In this document: positions 48,138 to 59,097 of the stretch, one piece after another
How positions within the stretch are numbered: position 1 is the stretch's first letter
How the letters are laid out: each line of letters starts with the position of its first letter
Assembly (NCBI GenBank): GCA_019096195.1
Contig: JAGTXK010000073.1
Location: forward strand, 1,612,001 to 1,676,000
Direction: 5' to 3'
Length of the DNA stretch: 64,000 nucleotides
Origin: Boletus sp. NGJ
Lineage: Eukaryota; Basidiomycota; Agaricomycetes; Boletales; Boletaceae
Made by a program: the position numbers and the translations under genes
The notes under the pieces: model-generated
Told to the model about the DNA's origin: nothing
The model's database searches: none
The model's input: only the letters and a program-made list of their open reading frames with translations

Positions 48138-48359
48138 TGAAAGGAACAACCAACAAAGGAAGGATGAAACATATACCTGATATCTCAAGCATTGCTAACT
48201 GAAGCAATATGCAAGAGAGCAAGAGGCAATATTAAGGCTAAGCAAAACATGGTACTCTACCAGCTACTTATATACTACCAGCAGCAGTGCATGGACTGTG
48301 CTATGCTATGACATTGTAGGTACTGGGTATGACATCACAGGAACAAGGAAATGTTAGTG
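48138..48359 (-). repeat. Truncated Gypsy-type LTR relic
   Basis: It begins TGAAAGGAACAAC like the Gypsy 2 and Gypsy 3 LTRs and contains the matching CTACTTATATACTAC and GACATCA-like stretches. It breaks off where foldback copy B starts. Confidence 0.5.
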
Positions 48360-48972
48360 CATCAGTAAATACAGGATTTCATCATAGTGCTCATAGTGCC
48401 ATAGTAGTTTCATAGTATCATAGTATTGAAAGTGTATTCATAGTATCCATAGTATATTCATAGTGTTCATAGTATCATAGTATTTCATAGCATTCATAGT
48501 ACATTCATAGTAGTCATAGTCATAGTAGTAATTTTAAGCTAATTCTAATCCTAATTCTAAATCAAAAGCATACAAAATGTGTAGTCAAATGTGTAGTCAA
48601 ATGTTGTACAAAAAGTATAGGAAAGAGTGTAGTATAGTGTAGCAAACAGAGTGTAGTAAAAAAAAGCAAACAAAGTGTACCAAAAGTGTACCAAAAATGC
48701 GCACCAAAGTGTAGTAAAAGTGTAGTCACAATGTGTACCAAAAGTATAGATCTACACTCAAAAAAAATATTCAAGTCTATTTTCCCACACTCAGTATTAA
48801 AAAAGCGGACATTGTTTGCCAATGTTTGTGCCACCATTCTTATATAAACAAGCCAGACTTCAAAAACATTCCCACACCCTCTTGTTTCTTAATTTTATCC
48901 TTCTCTACTCATTACATGAAGTCAACACTTCACTTTGTAAATCATTAGAATTGGAATTGAGATTGGGACTGG
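48360..48972. repeat. Foldback element, copy B (truncated)
   Basis: It starts at CATCAGTAAATACAG, the same end as in copy C. It runs through the CATAGT array, the CTAATCC-type words, the GTGTAG stretch and the core, then stops inside the second hexamer array (ATTGAGATTGGGACTGG), where the LINE begins. The other half does not resume behind the LINE. Confidence 0.75.
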
Positions 48973-49169
48973 AAGGGGTAGCAATAATGGGAGGGAACCA
49001 ATAGCGCTTCCTGATCTGATACTAGGTGGCACCCCTACAGGGACCCCGAAATACCCTAGAGAACGAAAGTGTAGAACTACACACCCATAGACATCCAAAA
49101 CATCTCTGACAACAAACCAACCCAAAAAACCTCTCCCAACCCACCTCCGCCAACCCAACACCCACACAC

Positions 49170-50933
49170 ATGCCAGAATCCCAAACAAAACACCCACCCA
49201 CCCACGTCAGGATGGCCAACTCCAATGTTCCCATGCCACCTGCCCATGCACCTGCCCCCTCCCAAAGATCCACAGGACGAGTAATCTGCAGATTGCACTA
49301 TATTTTCAACAACCTCAGCAAAGAGGATGTGCTCCTCACACTTGGAAATGCCAAAGTCAAGTCCCCCAGTGAAGCCTTCCCCTTCCTCTGCTCCCATGGC
49401 CTCTCACTCCCTGACATTGACACAGACACCTCTGTGCTCCTCACGACTCTCTCCACAGCCCTTCTTGAACTGGCCTCCAACCCAAAAACAACCAACCAAC
49501 TATACACTGACCTGCTCTGTGCCTTTGCCTTTGCACTAGAGAAAGTCCAACTAGCCCTAAGTCCACAGTCACAGCCACAGGGACCCCAAACAGACCCAGA
49601 CCAAGATCTTGATGCCAGAATAAACAGACTGGAATGCACTGCAGAAGATCATGAACATCAAATCTTGGCCCTCACTAAACTTGTAGAGGTAACCAAAGAA
49701 TTGCTAGAAACCTCTGTAGCTAACCTGGAGAAATGCATCAAAAACTGTTGTGACACCTTATGCAATGCCCTGCTCCCCAAGAACCCTCTGGAAACTCCCC
49801 CCCACAAGACATATGCCAACGCTGCCAAAGAAGGACTCCCCTGACTCCACGCAGAAGTCCTAGCTAAGAGTGAAGCATGAGAAAGGGAGGTAGTGATCAA
49901 ATGCGACTCACTAACAGTCATGGAACTTAGTGAAAAGGAAATAGTAGAGAAAACTAACATCACACTAGCCCCAAATGACAACAACAACAACAACTCCAGA
50001 CCCAATGACATGAAATGTCTCAGCATCCGATGCACAAGAGACAACCTCCTTATACTAGAACTTGACCGCTCAGAGAGCATAGCATGGTTACACTCCCCGC
50101 AAAATAAGCATTCTTTCCTTCAATGCTTCGGAACTGACATCTCCCTCCTAGACTGCACTTACAAACTGCTTGTAGAGTTTGTACCCATTACCCTAGACAT
50201 CGAGTCCCCCTACTCCCTCTGCTCTATAGAAAGCAGCTCCAACCTCAAATCAGAAAGCATCAAATCTGTCGCCTGGATCGAAAACCCCCTCCATAGAAAG
50301 AAGAACCAGAAAGTTGCTCATGCCATCTTCGCCTTCAACACCACAAAAAACGCCAACATAGCAGTGTGCCAGGGACTCAACATAGAAGGCTGCAAAGCAC
50401 ATGGCCACAGACACCACCCCAACCCCACCAGATGTTACCACTGCCAAATCCTAGGCCGCCATTTTGCTAAAAACTGCCCTGAGCACACCAAAACGTGCAG
50501 CACATGTGGCAACCACAACCACACCACTAGAGACTGCAATGTTATGGACCAGAACAACTTCTTCTGTGTCAACTGCAACATCAATGGCCACACCTCCTGG
50601 GACAGGAACTGCCCTTCCTTCTGCGCAGCAAAACAGAGGATGTCCAACAACAACAAAGAAGTGTCATTCAAGTTCTTCCCCATAATTGATGACCCCTCAT
50701 CCTGGGTCACCACCCACAACATCTCCAATCCATACCCATACTCTGAACCCCTGCGCCCCACCACCCATCCACTCTCCACATCCTCTCACCAAACCACACA
50801 CCCCAATGAAGGATATGGCCTCAATGACCAGGAGAAAGATGAAGAGTGCCACTTCCTGCAAGCCAGAGCAAAGAAAGCAAGAATCACCCATCCACCCACC
50901 CAATCCTCCCAACCCCCCCCCTCTTCACTGTAA
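49170..50933 (+). pseudogene. LINE ORF1 (gag-like, three CCHC knuckles), decayed
   Basis: This is the nucleic-acid-binding protein of the LINE, about 587 codons. A proline-rich start is followed by a helical region, a central domain and three zinc knuckles: CYHCQILGRHFAKNC, CSTCGNHNHTTRDC and CVNCNINGHTSWDRNC (about 50435-50620). A Pro/Ser/Thr-rich tail ends at 50933. Two in-frame TGA stops (49842-49844 and about 49878) separate an N-terminal from a C-terminal open part in the same frame. Both look like former CGA codons. The start at 49170 is the first ATG in the frame. Confidence 0.82.
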
Positions 50934-51107
50934 AACCACCAACACCATTCCCACAAGACCTATCCCTGGCACTCAACTCCATCTCAATGAATACCTAGAT
51001 TTGCAACACACCTCCAGCAGATCCTCCCCCTCTCTAGAAGGCAAAGAAGACACTGCCTACTTCTCCCCCAGCCAACCAATCTACAAGGGCCTCCCCAACT
51101 TTTCCTC

Positions 51108-54100
51108 ATGAATATTCCACACCCGAATACCCAACTATTGAACAGAAAATCCCTATGTATCTGGCAACAAATCCTCAATAAATCAAACATCACACAACAA
51201 CATCTCCTACGTGAACTCAACCCAAAACAATTCAACATCGTGGTCTTGCAAGAACCTCATGTCAACTGTATTAACCTCTCCACAGCAAACCCTCACTGGA
51301 ACATCGTATATCCCACCACCCACAACACCATGAACACCAAAAGGACGCGCTCAATTATCTTCATCAACAAAGTGATCTCCAAAGACTGCTGGAGAATAAT
51401 TCCAATTGACACACCTGACATCACTGCACTTGAGCTATCAGGTGACTTCGGAAAGCTTAGGCTTTACAACATCTACAATGACGGCACCCACTCCCACACC
51501 CTCAACACCCTCACCCACCACCTCACCACTCAACACCAACTCGACAGAAATAACAACACCTGTGGCATCATCCTACTTGGAGACTTCAAACGCCACCACC
51601 CCATGTGGGACCACCCCGACAACCACCACCTCTTCACAGCCACCAACCTCAACTCCACAAATCCACTCCTTGACATACTAGCCATATACAACCTAAAAAT
51701 GGCACTCCCACCTGGTATCCCAACCCTACGCGCCAATGCTACGTGTAACCTGACCCAACCAGACAACGTCTTTTGCACATCCCACCTCACTGAATCCATA
51801 AACTCATGAAACACAAAAGAGGAACTAACGCCAGCAAATACTGATCACTTCCCAATTATAACAGAACTAAACATCACCCCCAAACTAATTAATGTTCCTC
51901 TAAGACGCAACTATAGAGCCACCGACTCGAAAAAGTTCCACACCGCCCTAGGATCAAAACTACACAACATTCCTGAACCCAACCCCATCATAAACATAGG
52001 TGAAGCGCAAGATCGACTGAACAGCCTAGCAGAAGCAATCACCTCCACCATTGAAGAAAAAATCCCACTCTCAAAACCCTCCCCATTCACTAAGTGCTAA
52101 TGGTTATCCAAACTAGACACTGCTAACCGTAATCTCAAATAGATTGCATACAAAGCCAAGGCCTGCCGTCACATCCAGAATGACCCAATCCACCAGGACT
52201 ACAAGAAAGCACACAATACCTTCACCAAAAAAGTGCAAAAAGCCAAAGAAAAACACTGGAATGAATACCTTGAAAACATTGACACCACTGACATCTGGCA
52301 AGCCCACAAGTATCTAGTAGATGAACCCTCCGACCACTTTGTCTCACACATCCCCAACCTCAGGAAGTCCAATGCTCACCCTCAAAATGACGAACAAACG
52401 AACCAAGAGAAAAGTGAACTGCTCTACAACACCTTCTTCAAGCCATGCCCCAAACACATCCCTGACTACCCTGACGACCAATACCCTGAACCAGTATGTA
52501 CCTTTGATAACATAACTAATGAGCAAATACACCAAGCCATCAAATGGCTCTCACCATACAAAGTGCCCAGCCCTAACAGGGTCGGCAATGCAGTGTTCAC
52601 AAATGCATCTGACCTACTCACCCCACACCTAGGAATGATCTTCAGAGCGACATTCGACCTAGGCTTCTACTCGGAAGCATGGAAACTATCATCGACCATT
52701 GTCCTGTGCAAACCAGGTCGCTCCAACTACACCATCCCCAAAACATACCGACCTATCACTCTTCTCAACACCATGGCAAAAATTTTATCCTCATGTGTTG
52801 CTGACGACATCTCGAACATTGCAGAATGCCATAACCTGCTCCCCCCCACTCACTTTGGCGGCTGACCAGGCAGATCCACAGTGGACTCCATCCACCTGAT
52901 GACTAAGTTCATCCACGATGCCTGGGCCCATAGCACTGACAAATACATATTAATGCTCTTTCTAGATGTCAAAGCTGCATTCCCCAGTGTTGTAATAGAA
53001 TGCCTACTCCACAACATGCAATCAAAAGGAATCCCTAAAGAATACACGAACTGGTACAGGTGTCGACTAGACAGCTGGAAAACTACCCTCTCCTTTGACA
53101 ACTTCACCTTGCTAACATTCCAAATCCCCATAGGTCTCAACCAGGGATGCCCCATGTCACCCATAATGTTTCGATTCTACAACGTGGACCTCATTGGACT
53201 CACTGAAGAAGAAAAAGACAAAATGAGCCTGGGTTTCATAGATGACACAGTGTTCATAGCAAGGGGAAAGGACTTTGCAGATGCTAATGAGAAACTAAAA
53301 CAGATCATGGAAGGAGAAGGAGGGGCGCTAGAATGGAGTAGAGATCACTATGCGGAATTCGAACTAGACAAAACTGTGCTTCTGGGAGTCTCCCGTGCAC
53401 GTGTACCAGACCCACAGTGCAGAGGAAAGACGATCCTGGCCCCGCAACCCTCCATCACCATCCAGGGACATCCCATCATCCCAATCACTAGCTACAAGTT
53501 TCTTGGAGTCTTCATAGACAACAAACTCCGCTTCACACAATACGCTGCCTACTCAATAGCCAAAGGCATGAAATATGTGCTAGCATGCAAACGCATGACA
53601 AAAGTGTCCAAAGGGATCAAAGCACAGATGATAAAGAAGCTATATGAAGGGGTAGCAATATCAAATATGCTATATGTAGTAGATGTGTGGGGAACGAGAA
53701 TGCTAGACCAGGGTAGGGGGAAAAAGGACAACAGGTGGGGAGCCCACAGCTTTGGAAAAAGATAGAATCAATACAACACCTAGCCACCATCCAAATAACA
53801 GGAGGAATGTTCACAACTGCCTCCGACCTCCTCTTCACACATGCCGACCTTCTCCAGATACCAGTACTCCTCTGAAAGCACTGCAGCCAAGCCGCACTCA
53901 GGATGGCCACCCTCCCCAAATCACACCCATTAGTCAAACACATCATCAGCACATTCAGACATCGCAAATGCCACAAATCGCCACTCCACCGCCTCACCAA
54001 CTCCTTTGACCTAGACCCCAGATGCTTCGAAACCATTACACCAGCCCACTTCGAATCAAAGTGGACCCCAGAAGTCAAGCTAAAAGCCAAAGAGGACAAA

Positions 54101-56076
54101 GTCGAAGCCCAAATATAAGACATAGACACAGAGATCCGAGAAGATGTATGCCTATACTCAGATGGGTCAGGACATGATGGTAAGATAGGAGGAGCAGCGG
54201 TAATCAGAAGAAACGGAAGGAAAGTAGGAGAGTTGAGGTATGAGCTAGGATCAGCAGAGGACCACACGGTATATGAAGGGGAAATAGTCAGGATGATTCT
54301 CACAGTAGAGCTGTTGAAAAAAGAGAGACAAAGAATACACTCAGTGTCCCTCGGAATCAATAACAAGGCAGCACTACTTGCCACTATGGCATGCACATCA
54401 GGGCCTGGCCACTATCTCATGGACATCTTCCACTCTAATCTAAAGTCAGCACTCACACACCACCAGATTAGAGCAATCACAATCAGGTGGACCCCAGAAC
54501 ATATCAGGATCCCAGGAAATGAGTAAATGGACAAAGCCACCAAACAGGTAGCAGCGGGTAACTCCAGCATTGTGAAAAACCTCCCAATGCAGCTCAGAGG
54601 ACCTAAAGGTCAGATAAAGATCCTCCCCAGAAGTAAATCGGCAGCGAAACAGCACATCTACACATCACCAAAAACCCTCTGGAAAACCATCTTCCAAAAG
54701 TCCCCCTGAGTGTTATGGTTACCGAAGGGGGTACATCTTTTCCCCTTCCCTCACCTCCTGTAGGACTTTGGGACGATGTGTTCTTTGACTTGGACCAGGG
54801 ATTCCCCCGCAACACTGACTGCAACATCACCCCATATGGAACCTCCTTTCTAGGAAGTTACTTGTAACTCCCTTTTCAGGAAGCTACCTGTTTGGTCTGG
54901 ACACTGCCCCTTCTATTTCATTTGATATATGCCTTTCTCCTTCTTGACCTGATCATAGACATTGCCTCCCTGGCTGTGTTCTCTCATACACAGCCCAGTG
55001 TTCCTATTCCCTCCATTTGACTAATGCCTTGATCCTCTTATAGTAATCTTTTGTCTGCGACTTACAATTACTATATTTGATATGAAGCCTGCCCTAGATG
55101 GGTGAGGCCTATAAATAGGGACGCTGGCCCTTCATGTAACCTTAACCTAGATCTACACTCCTTCCCATGGAATCTACTAGCCTTCACCAGCTACCCGGTT
55201 CCACTTCACCTCAGAAGCCTACCCTCGCTCTAGAGGTGATCACCCTTGTGCTAGTGATCGTCCTTCTCATCACTACACACTTGGGTGGCATCGTTGCTGT
55301 AACTGGCTTCTAAAGCTTCAGCAATGCCAATGCCAACAGTGGTTGGCCCGTATTGGTCAGGACTCCGCCACTGACCCCGTAAGCCTGGGACTCCGCCACC
55401 AGCACTAGGCTGCATAAGCCCAGAGATCTAGTTTCTGGCCTCCACATCTGGTCTGCCCTTCCTTCTTGGAGGATTGTGCCACTGTGGTAAATCCAAGACT
55501 CTGCCATTGGTCATAGATGTAACAATAGGACTCTATGTAAAGCTAGCAGTTGGTCCCCAGTCAGAGGAAACCTTGGGCCTCTGGAGGTATTTTCCCCTCA
55601 AGTCCTGCTAGTCCTATAATCAAACAGGGTTGATTATACAGGAACATGTCACATTGTTATCCAGCGTAACACTGAGCTGCCACTGCACTTGCCATTGACG
55701 ACTTCCTCCCCTCCAACAAGTTCCTTAAACTCACCAATAACCTACCCAAATGCCATGCTGCCACCATCTTCCAACTTTGCACCAGCCATGTACCCCTAAA
55801 TAAACACCTCCACTGAATCTCCAAGTCAGACAATCCATACTGCCTCCACTGCCCTGATCATGATGAGACTGTTGCCCACCTCCTCCTCCACTGTCCTAAA
55901 TACAAACATGACATGCGAGATTCCGCCATTGCCACACCACACGCAACAAAGTGAGACAGATCACCCCCTTGTTATCAGATTCAAAGTGCATTCCACACAC
56001 TCTATAGTTCTTACATGAAACAGGACATTTCTCCAAGCAATACAGGGACCTTACCCCACCCAAACCATGCCAGTAG
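51108..56076 (+). pseudogene. LINE ORF2 (endonuclease, reverse transcriptase, RNase H), decayed
   Basis: The catalytic polyprotein of the LINE. The endonuclease shows NIVVLQEPHVN (about 51235), LLGDFKRHHPMWD and a conserved end near 51800. The reverse transcriptase shows LNQGCPMSPIMF (about 53140) and the FIDDTVF active site (about 53236). RNase H shows YSDGSG (about 54155) and WTPEHIRIPGNE (about 54490), but the Asp usual in the LGIDN-type motif is Asn here. The terminal zinc finger CLHCPDHDETVAHLLLHC (about 55850) follows the solo LTR. About nine in-frame stops, all at apparent Arg or Gln codons (for example 51807, 52863 and 54526), and two frameshifts (about 53760 and about 55925) disable it. 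Confidence 0.85.
54711..55671. repeat. Solo LTR (family D) inside the LINE
   Basis: A 961-bp LTR beginning TGTTATGGTTACC and ending AGCGTAACA, with an exact 5-bp duplication CTGAG (54706-54710 and 55672-55676). A TATA box, CCTATAAATAGGG, lies at about 55108. LINE coding sequence continues on the far side. Confidence 0.92.
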
Positions 56077-57057
56077 ATGCCTCACGGACCACAACTTGAA
56101 GCCCCAGCCACCATGCATGCACCACACCACCTAGTACCCCCTTAGCGCTCATGACTCACTGTGTGGTCACACACCTAGCCACATGCAGGCTTTGCTCTGT
56201 CTCCAGAGCTATTTCCATAGATAAATACACATAATTAGTATTACACACCGAGCAGCCATGTACCACCAGTAGCTACTGTCTGACATAGGGCCCCCATCCT
56301 GCTGGACAATAAACATGAAAAAAATGGGAGGAGTATCTGGAGTGTTGTGGAGAGTGAAGGCAGTGTTGGTGGCAGGATCAATGAAATAAGTCCACCCAGT
56401 ATGATTATATCAGACATTACCAGACTTGCCAGTGGCAACAGGTCCTGGCTTGAAAGAGACAGTAGCAGCAGCACATTCTGATCAGCTTTCTATTGCAGGA
56501 CAGCATTATATTGCCCAGTATAGCCACCACCCTCACTAAAGCATTCAGGCCAGATGTGGCCAACATGGCATTCTAGAGAGCATTTTAAATTAACATAGCA
56601 TTTGAGATGACCAGATTTCCCACAAACAGAGCATGTCTTGGGTAAACAGGAAGGGAATGGTTTGATGAAGGTAGCAAAGAGAAGAGATCCAGATGAGAAA
56701 TTGGCTCTGAAGTCAACAAGTTGTTTCTCCATCTCCAAACAAGCATGGGCCATAAGTGGGGTTGGCCACACTACTGCAAATAATTGCATTAATGATCTGA
56801 TCATAAATATGAGGTAAGTCCTCAAATAGGGTGTTAAATACGTATCAGAATAAGGGAGAAAGTATCCACAGTCAGCATGCCCATAGCATATTTATGGTGG
56901 ATAGATTCAGAGATCTAAATGCAGGCTCATCACGGTGAAGTGTTTAATTTTGCAATAGTGAAGCTGGAGAAGCTTTTGAATGAAAGTGATTTGGATGATA
57001 GGCCTGAGCTGCTCATAATGATCATAAAGAATCTCCCAAGCCTTAAAAGCATGAGTA

Positions 57058-58656
57058 CAGTGGCTCAAAAAAGTGTCCCAATGTTTGGCTATTTTGCAAA
57101 GACTTGACATTTGCAAAAGAACCAAAAGGTATTAGCCCTAACCCTTGCTGGGCCATTGATAGCCCTAATCCTTGCCCTGAAGATGAGCCCTTAGTCATAT
57201 AATTTGGTTGTCATGGCACTGAGATATAGCCATATTAAAGTGACATGTCATTGGGACACTTTTTTGAGCAACATTTCTATTCTTCAATTTAGTACTTTGT
57301 ATGCCCTCCCTTTGCTTTTATCACTGCCTCTAGTCTTCTAGGCATACTCTCTATCAATCCTTGACACTCCTCAACCTCTATCTTCCCCCACTCCACTTCA
57401 ATTCTCTGCCAAAGCTCCCATACTCCTTTTGGTGGTGTTGTATAGCTATTGAGTTTTTTTTTGAGGATTTGCCAGAGATGTTCAATGGGATTAAGGTCTG
57501 GAGATTGTGCTGGCCAGTCAAGAAGCTTGATCCCTTGAGATTCCAGCCACTCCTTGGCTCTTTTAGAGGTGTGCTTGGGGTCATTATCTTGTTGAAAGAT
57601 AATGCTCTCTTCAGGAATTCCAGAATTTTCCATGGAAGGAAGCAGATTATCCTCCAAAATGGAGACATACTGCTCAGCATTCATCCTCCCTTCAACCTCT
57701 GCAAGAATCCCCACTCCACTCCAACTCATGCATCCCCAAACCATCAAGGAACCTCCTCCAAACTTTACTGTTCCCTGAACTTCCTTGTCTTGCAAAGACT
57801 TTCCTGCCAATTTCCATACATACTTCCTTCCATCTGACCCAATCCTGTTGATCTTGGTTTCATCTGACCATATAACCCTAGTCCAGTCCTCCACAGTCCA
57901 ATGTTGGTGCTTGAGAGCAAAGGCTAGCCTATGTTGCCTATGCTTCACAGACAAGAGTGGCTTCTTTTTCTTGACTACAGCCTTGAGAGATGCAGACTTG
58001 AGAACATTCCTAACAGTTTGAGCAGAGACAGGAGAAGAGAGAGCAGAATTGATGAGATGGGTAGCCCGGACAGCATTTTCAACTTTGCCAGAGGTAATAC
58101 TAGAGACAATTCTCCTTTTATCAGTAGGAGAAAGTTTAGAAGGACATCCTAATTTGATGTTTTCCTTGCCTGGGTGGATCTCCTTGATAACCCTGGCCAC
58201 AGTAGACTTCCCCAGACCAGGTTGGAATGATATTTGCCTAGTAGAAAGGCCAGATTCAGAGAGAAAAAGAATATTGGCTCTAGCAGAGGAGGGAGTGGAT
58301 TTCATAATGAAGTAGGGTTGGCTGAATGGTATCTCTGCTCTTTATACCATTTGGAGTTATGTAAGTGACATAATCAGACAGGGTTGAAGCACAGCATCCA
58401 TCAGAACCATATGTTATTTACTAAATGATAGTTGATAATATCAGAGTCAAATAAGTGTCCCAATGACATATCCTTTTAATATGGCTATAACTCAGTACCA
58501 TGACAACCAACTCACATGACTAAGGGCTCGTCTTCAGGGCAAGGATTAGGGCTATCAATGGCCCAGCAAGGGTTAGGGCTAATACCCTTTGGTTCTTTTG
58601 CAAATGTCAAGTCTTTGCAAAATAGTCAAACATTGGGACACTTTTTTGAGCCACTG
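57058..58656 (-). mobile_element. Tc1-type transposon 1, apparently whole
   Basis: A 1,599-bp element flanked by TA (57056-57057 and 58657-58658) with inverted ends of about 205 bp. Outer tips are CAGTGGCTCAAAAAAGTGTC on both sides. The inner limit of the left end repeats the outer tip, less its first four bases, as a perfect inverted copy (57061-57081 against about 57251-57271). The right end has a less exact inner copy. The two ends differ at only a small fraction of positions, suggesting a recent arrival. It is inserted in the Copia-type fossil. Confidence 0.95.
57289..58305 (-). CDS. Tc1 transposase (DD34E), open frame
   Basis: A full 338-residue Tc1-type transposase without internal stops. 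The N-terminal paired-like HTH region (GLSTRQISFQPGLGKSTVAR) binds the element ends. A KKKKPLLSVKHRQHRLAFA region and the DDE core follow: VIWSDETKINRIGSDGRK, then FQQDNDPKHTSKRAKEW, then SPDLNPIEHLWQILKKK. The spacing of 34 residues between the second Asp and the Glu is the Tc1 hallmark. The GGGSLMVWGCMSW block is present. The protein ends VIKAKGGHTKY, like the decayed relative at 46848-47852. The start at 58305 gives the usual family length. All key residues are present, so it may be functional; expression is unknown. Confidence 0.95.
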   Translation of the reverse strand: MKSTPSSARANILFLSESGLSTRQISFQPGLGKSTVARVIKEIHPGKENIKLGCPSKLSPTDKRRIVSSITSGKVENAVRATHLINSALSSPVSAQTVRNVLKSASLKAVVKKKKPLLSVKHRQHRLAFALKHQHWTVEDWTRVIWSDETKINRIGSDGRKYVWKLAGKSLQDKEVQGTVKFGGGSLMVWGCMSWSGVGILAEVEGRMNAEQYVSILEDNLLPSMENSGIPEESIIFQQDNDPKHTSKRAKEWLESQGIKLLDWPAQSPDLNPIEHLWQILKKKLNSYTTPPKGVWELWQRIEVEWGKIEVEECQGLIESMPRRLEAVIKAKGGHTKY

Positions 58657-59097
58657 TATGTCCCTCAAGAAAGAGCTTCTCCTTAAGAGAACAGTGCCCT
58701 TATATAATTGTGACAATTGCTTCATTGTTGGCATCCCACATGGCAGTGCTAACTGGGTCCAAGGCCTTGAATGGATGGAGAATGGATCCCAAGATATAGG
58801 GCCATGCATGTTTAGACAGAAAATAGTTCTTGAAGTTAACATGCTACTCTGACCCATTGTGAATATCATGGTCCAAGACAGACATAACAACTTTGATGGC
58901 ATTACTGGCACTGAGATCAATCCTGGTGATCAAATACAGAGCTAACATAATGACAGTGAATGAAGCAGGGTAATTAGCTGGAGGATCAGAGAGAAGCAGG
59001 AGTATGACAGAAGTCATAGCAGGGGGAGCAGGGGCACCTGTAGCATGATGTACACTCTGGATATAACCATGAGTGATAGGATGAAAAAACAGGACAA

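Larger units (their letters stand above)
48973..56240 (+). mobile_element. Tad/I-like non-LTR retrotransposon (LINE), decayed
   Basis: A near full-length LINE with a 5' leader (about 48973-49169), ORF1 (49170-50933), ORF2 (51108-56076) and a short 3' region. ORF2 has the order endonuclease, reverse transcriptase, RNase H, zinc-finger end, as in fungal Tad1 and I-type LINEs. A 961-bp solo LTR (54711-55671) is inserted near the 3' end. The 5' junction lies within the hexamer array of foldback copy B. The 3' end is set roughly at the change to the Copia-type fossil; no long poly-A tail is seen. Confidence 0.88.
56245..59097 (-). mobile_element. Copia-type gag fossil
   Basis: Minus-strand remains of a Copia-like gag region. 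A helical part lies at about 59040-58660 and 57056-56850, with an AWEILYDHYEQL segment, and a zinc-knuckle part with CSVCGKSGHL at about 56630. It is split by the Tc1 element at 57058-58656 and has several breaks. No LTRs or pol region were found, so only a fragment remains. The assignment rests on the gag pattern alone. Confidence 0.55.
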
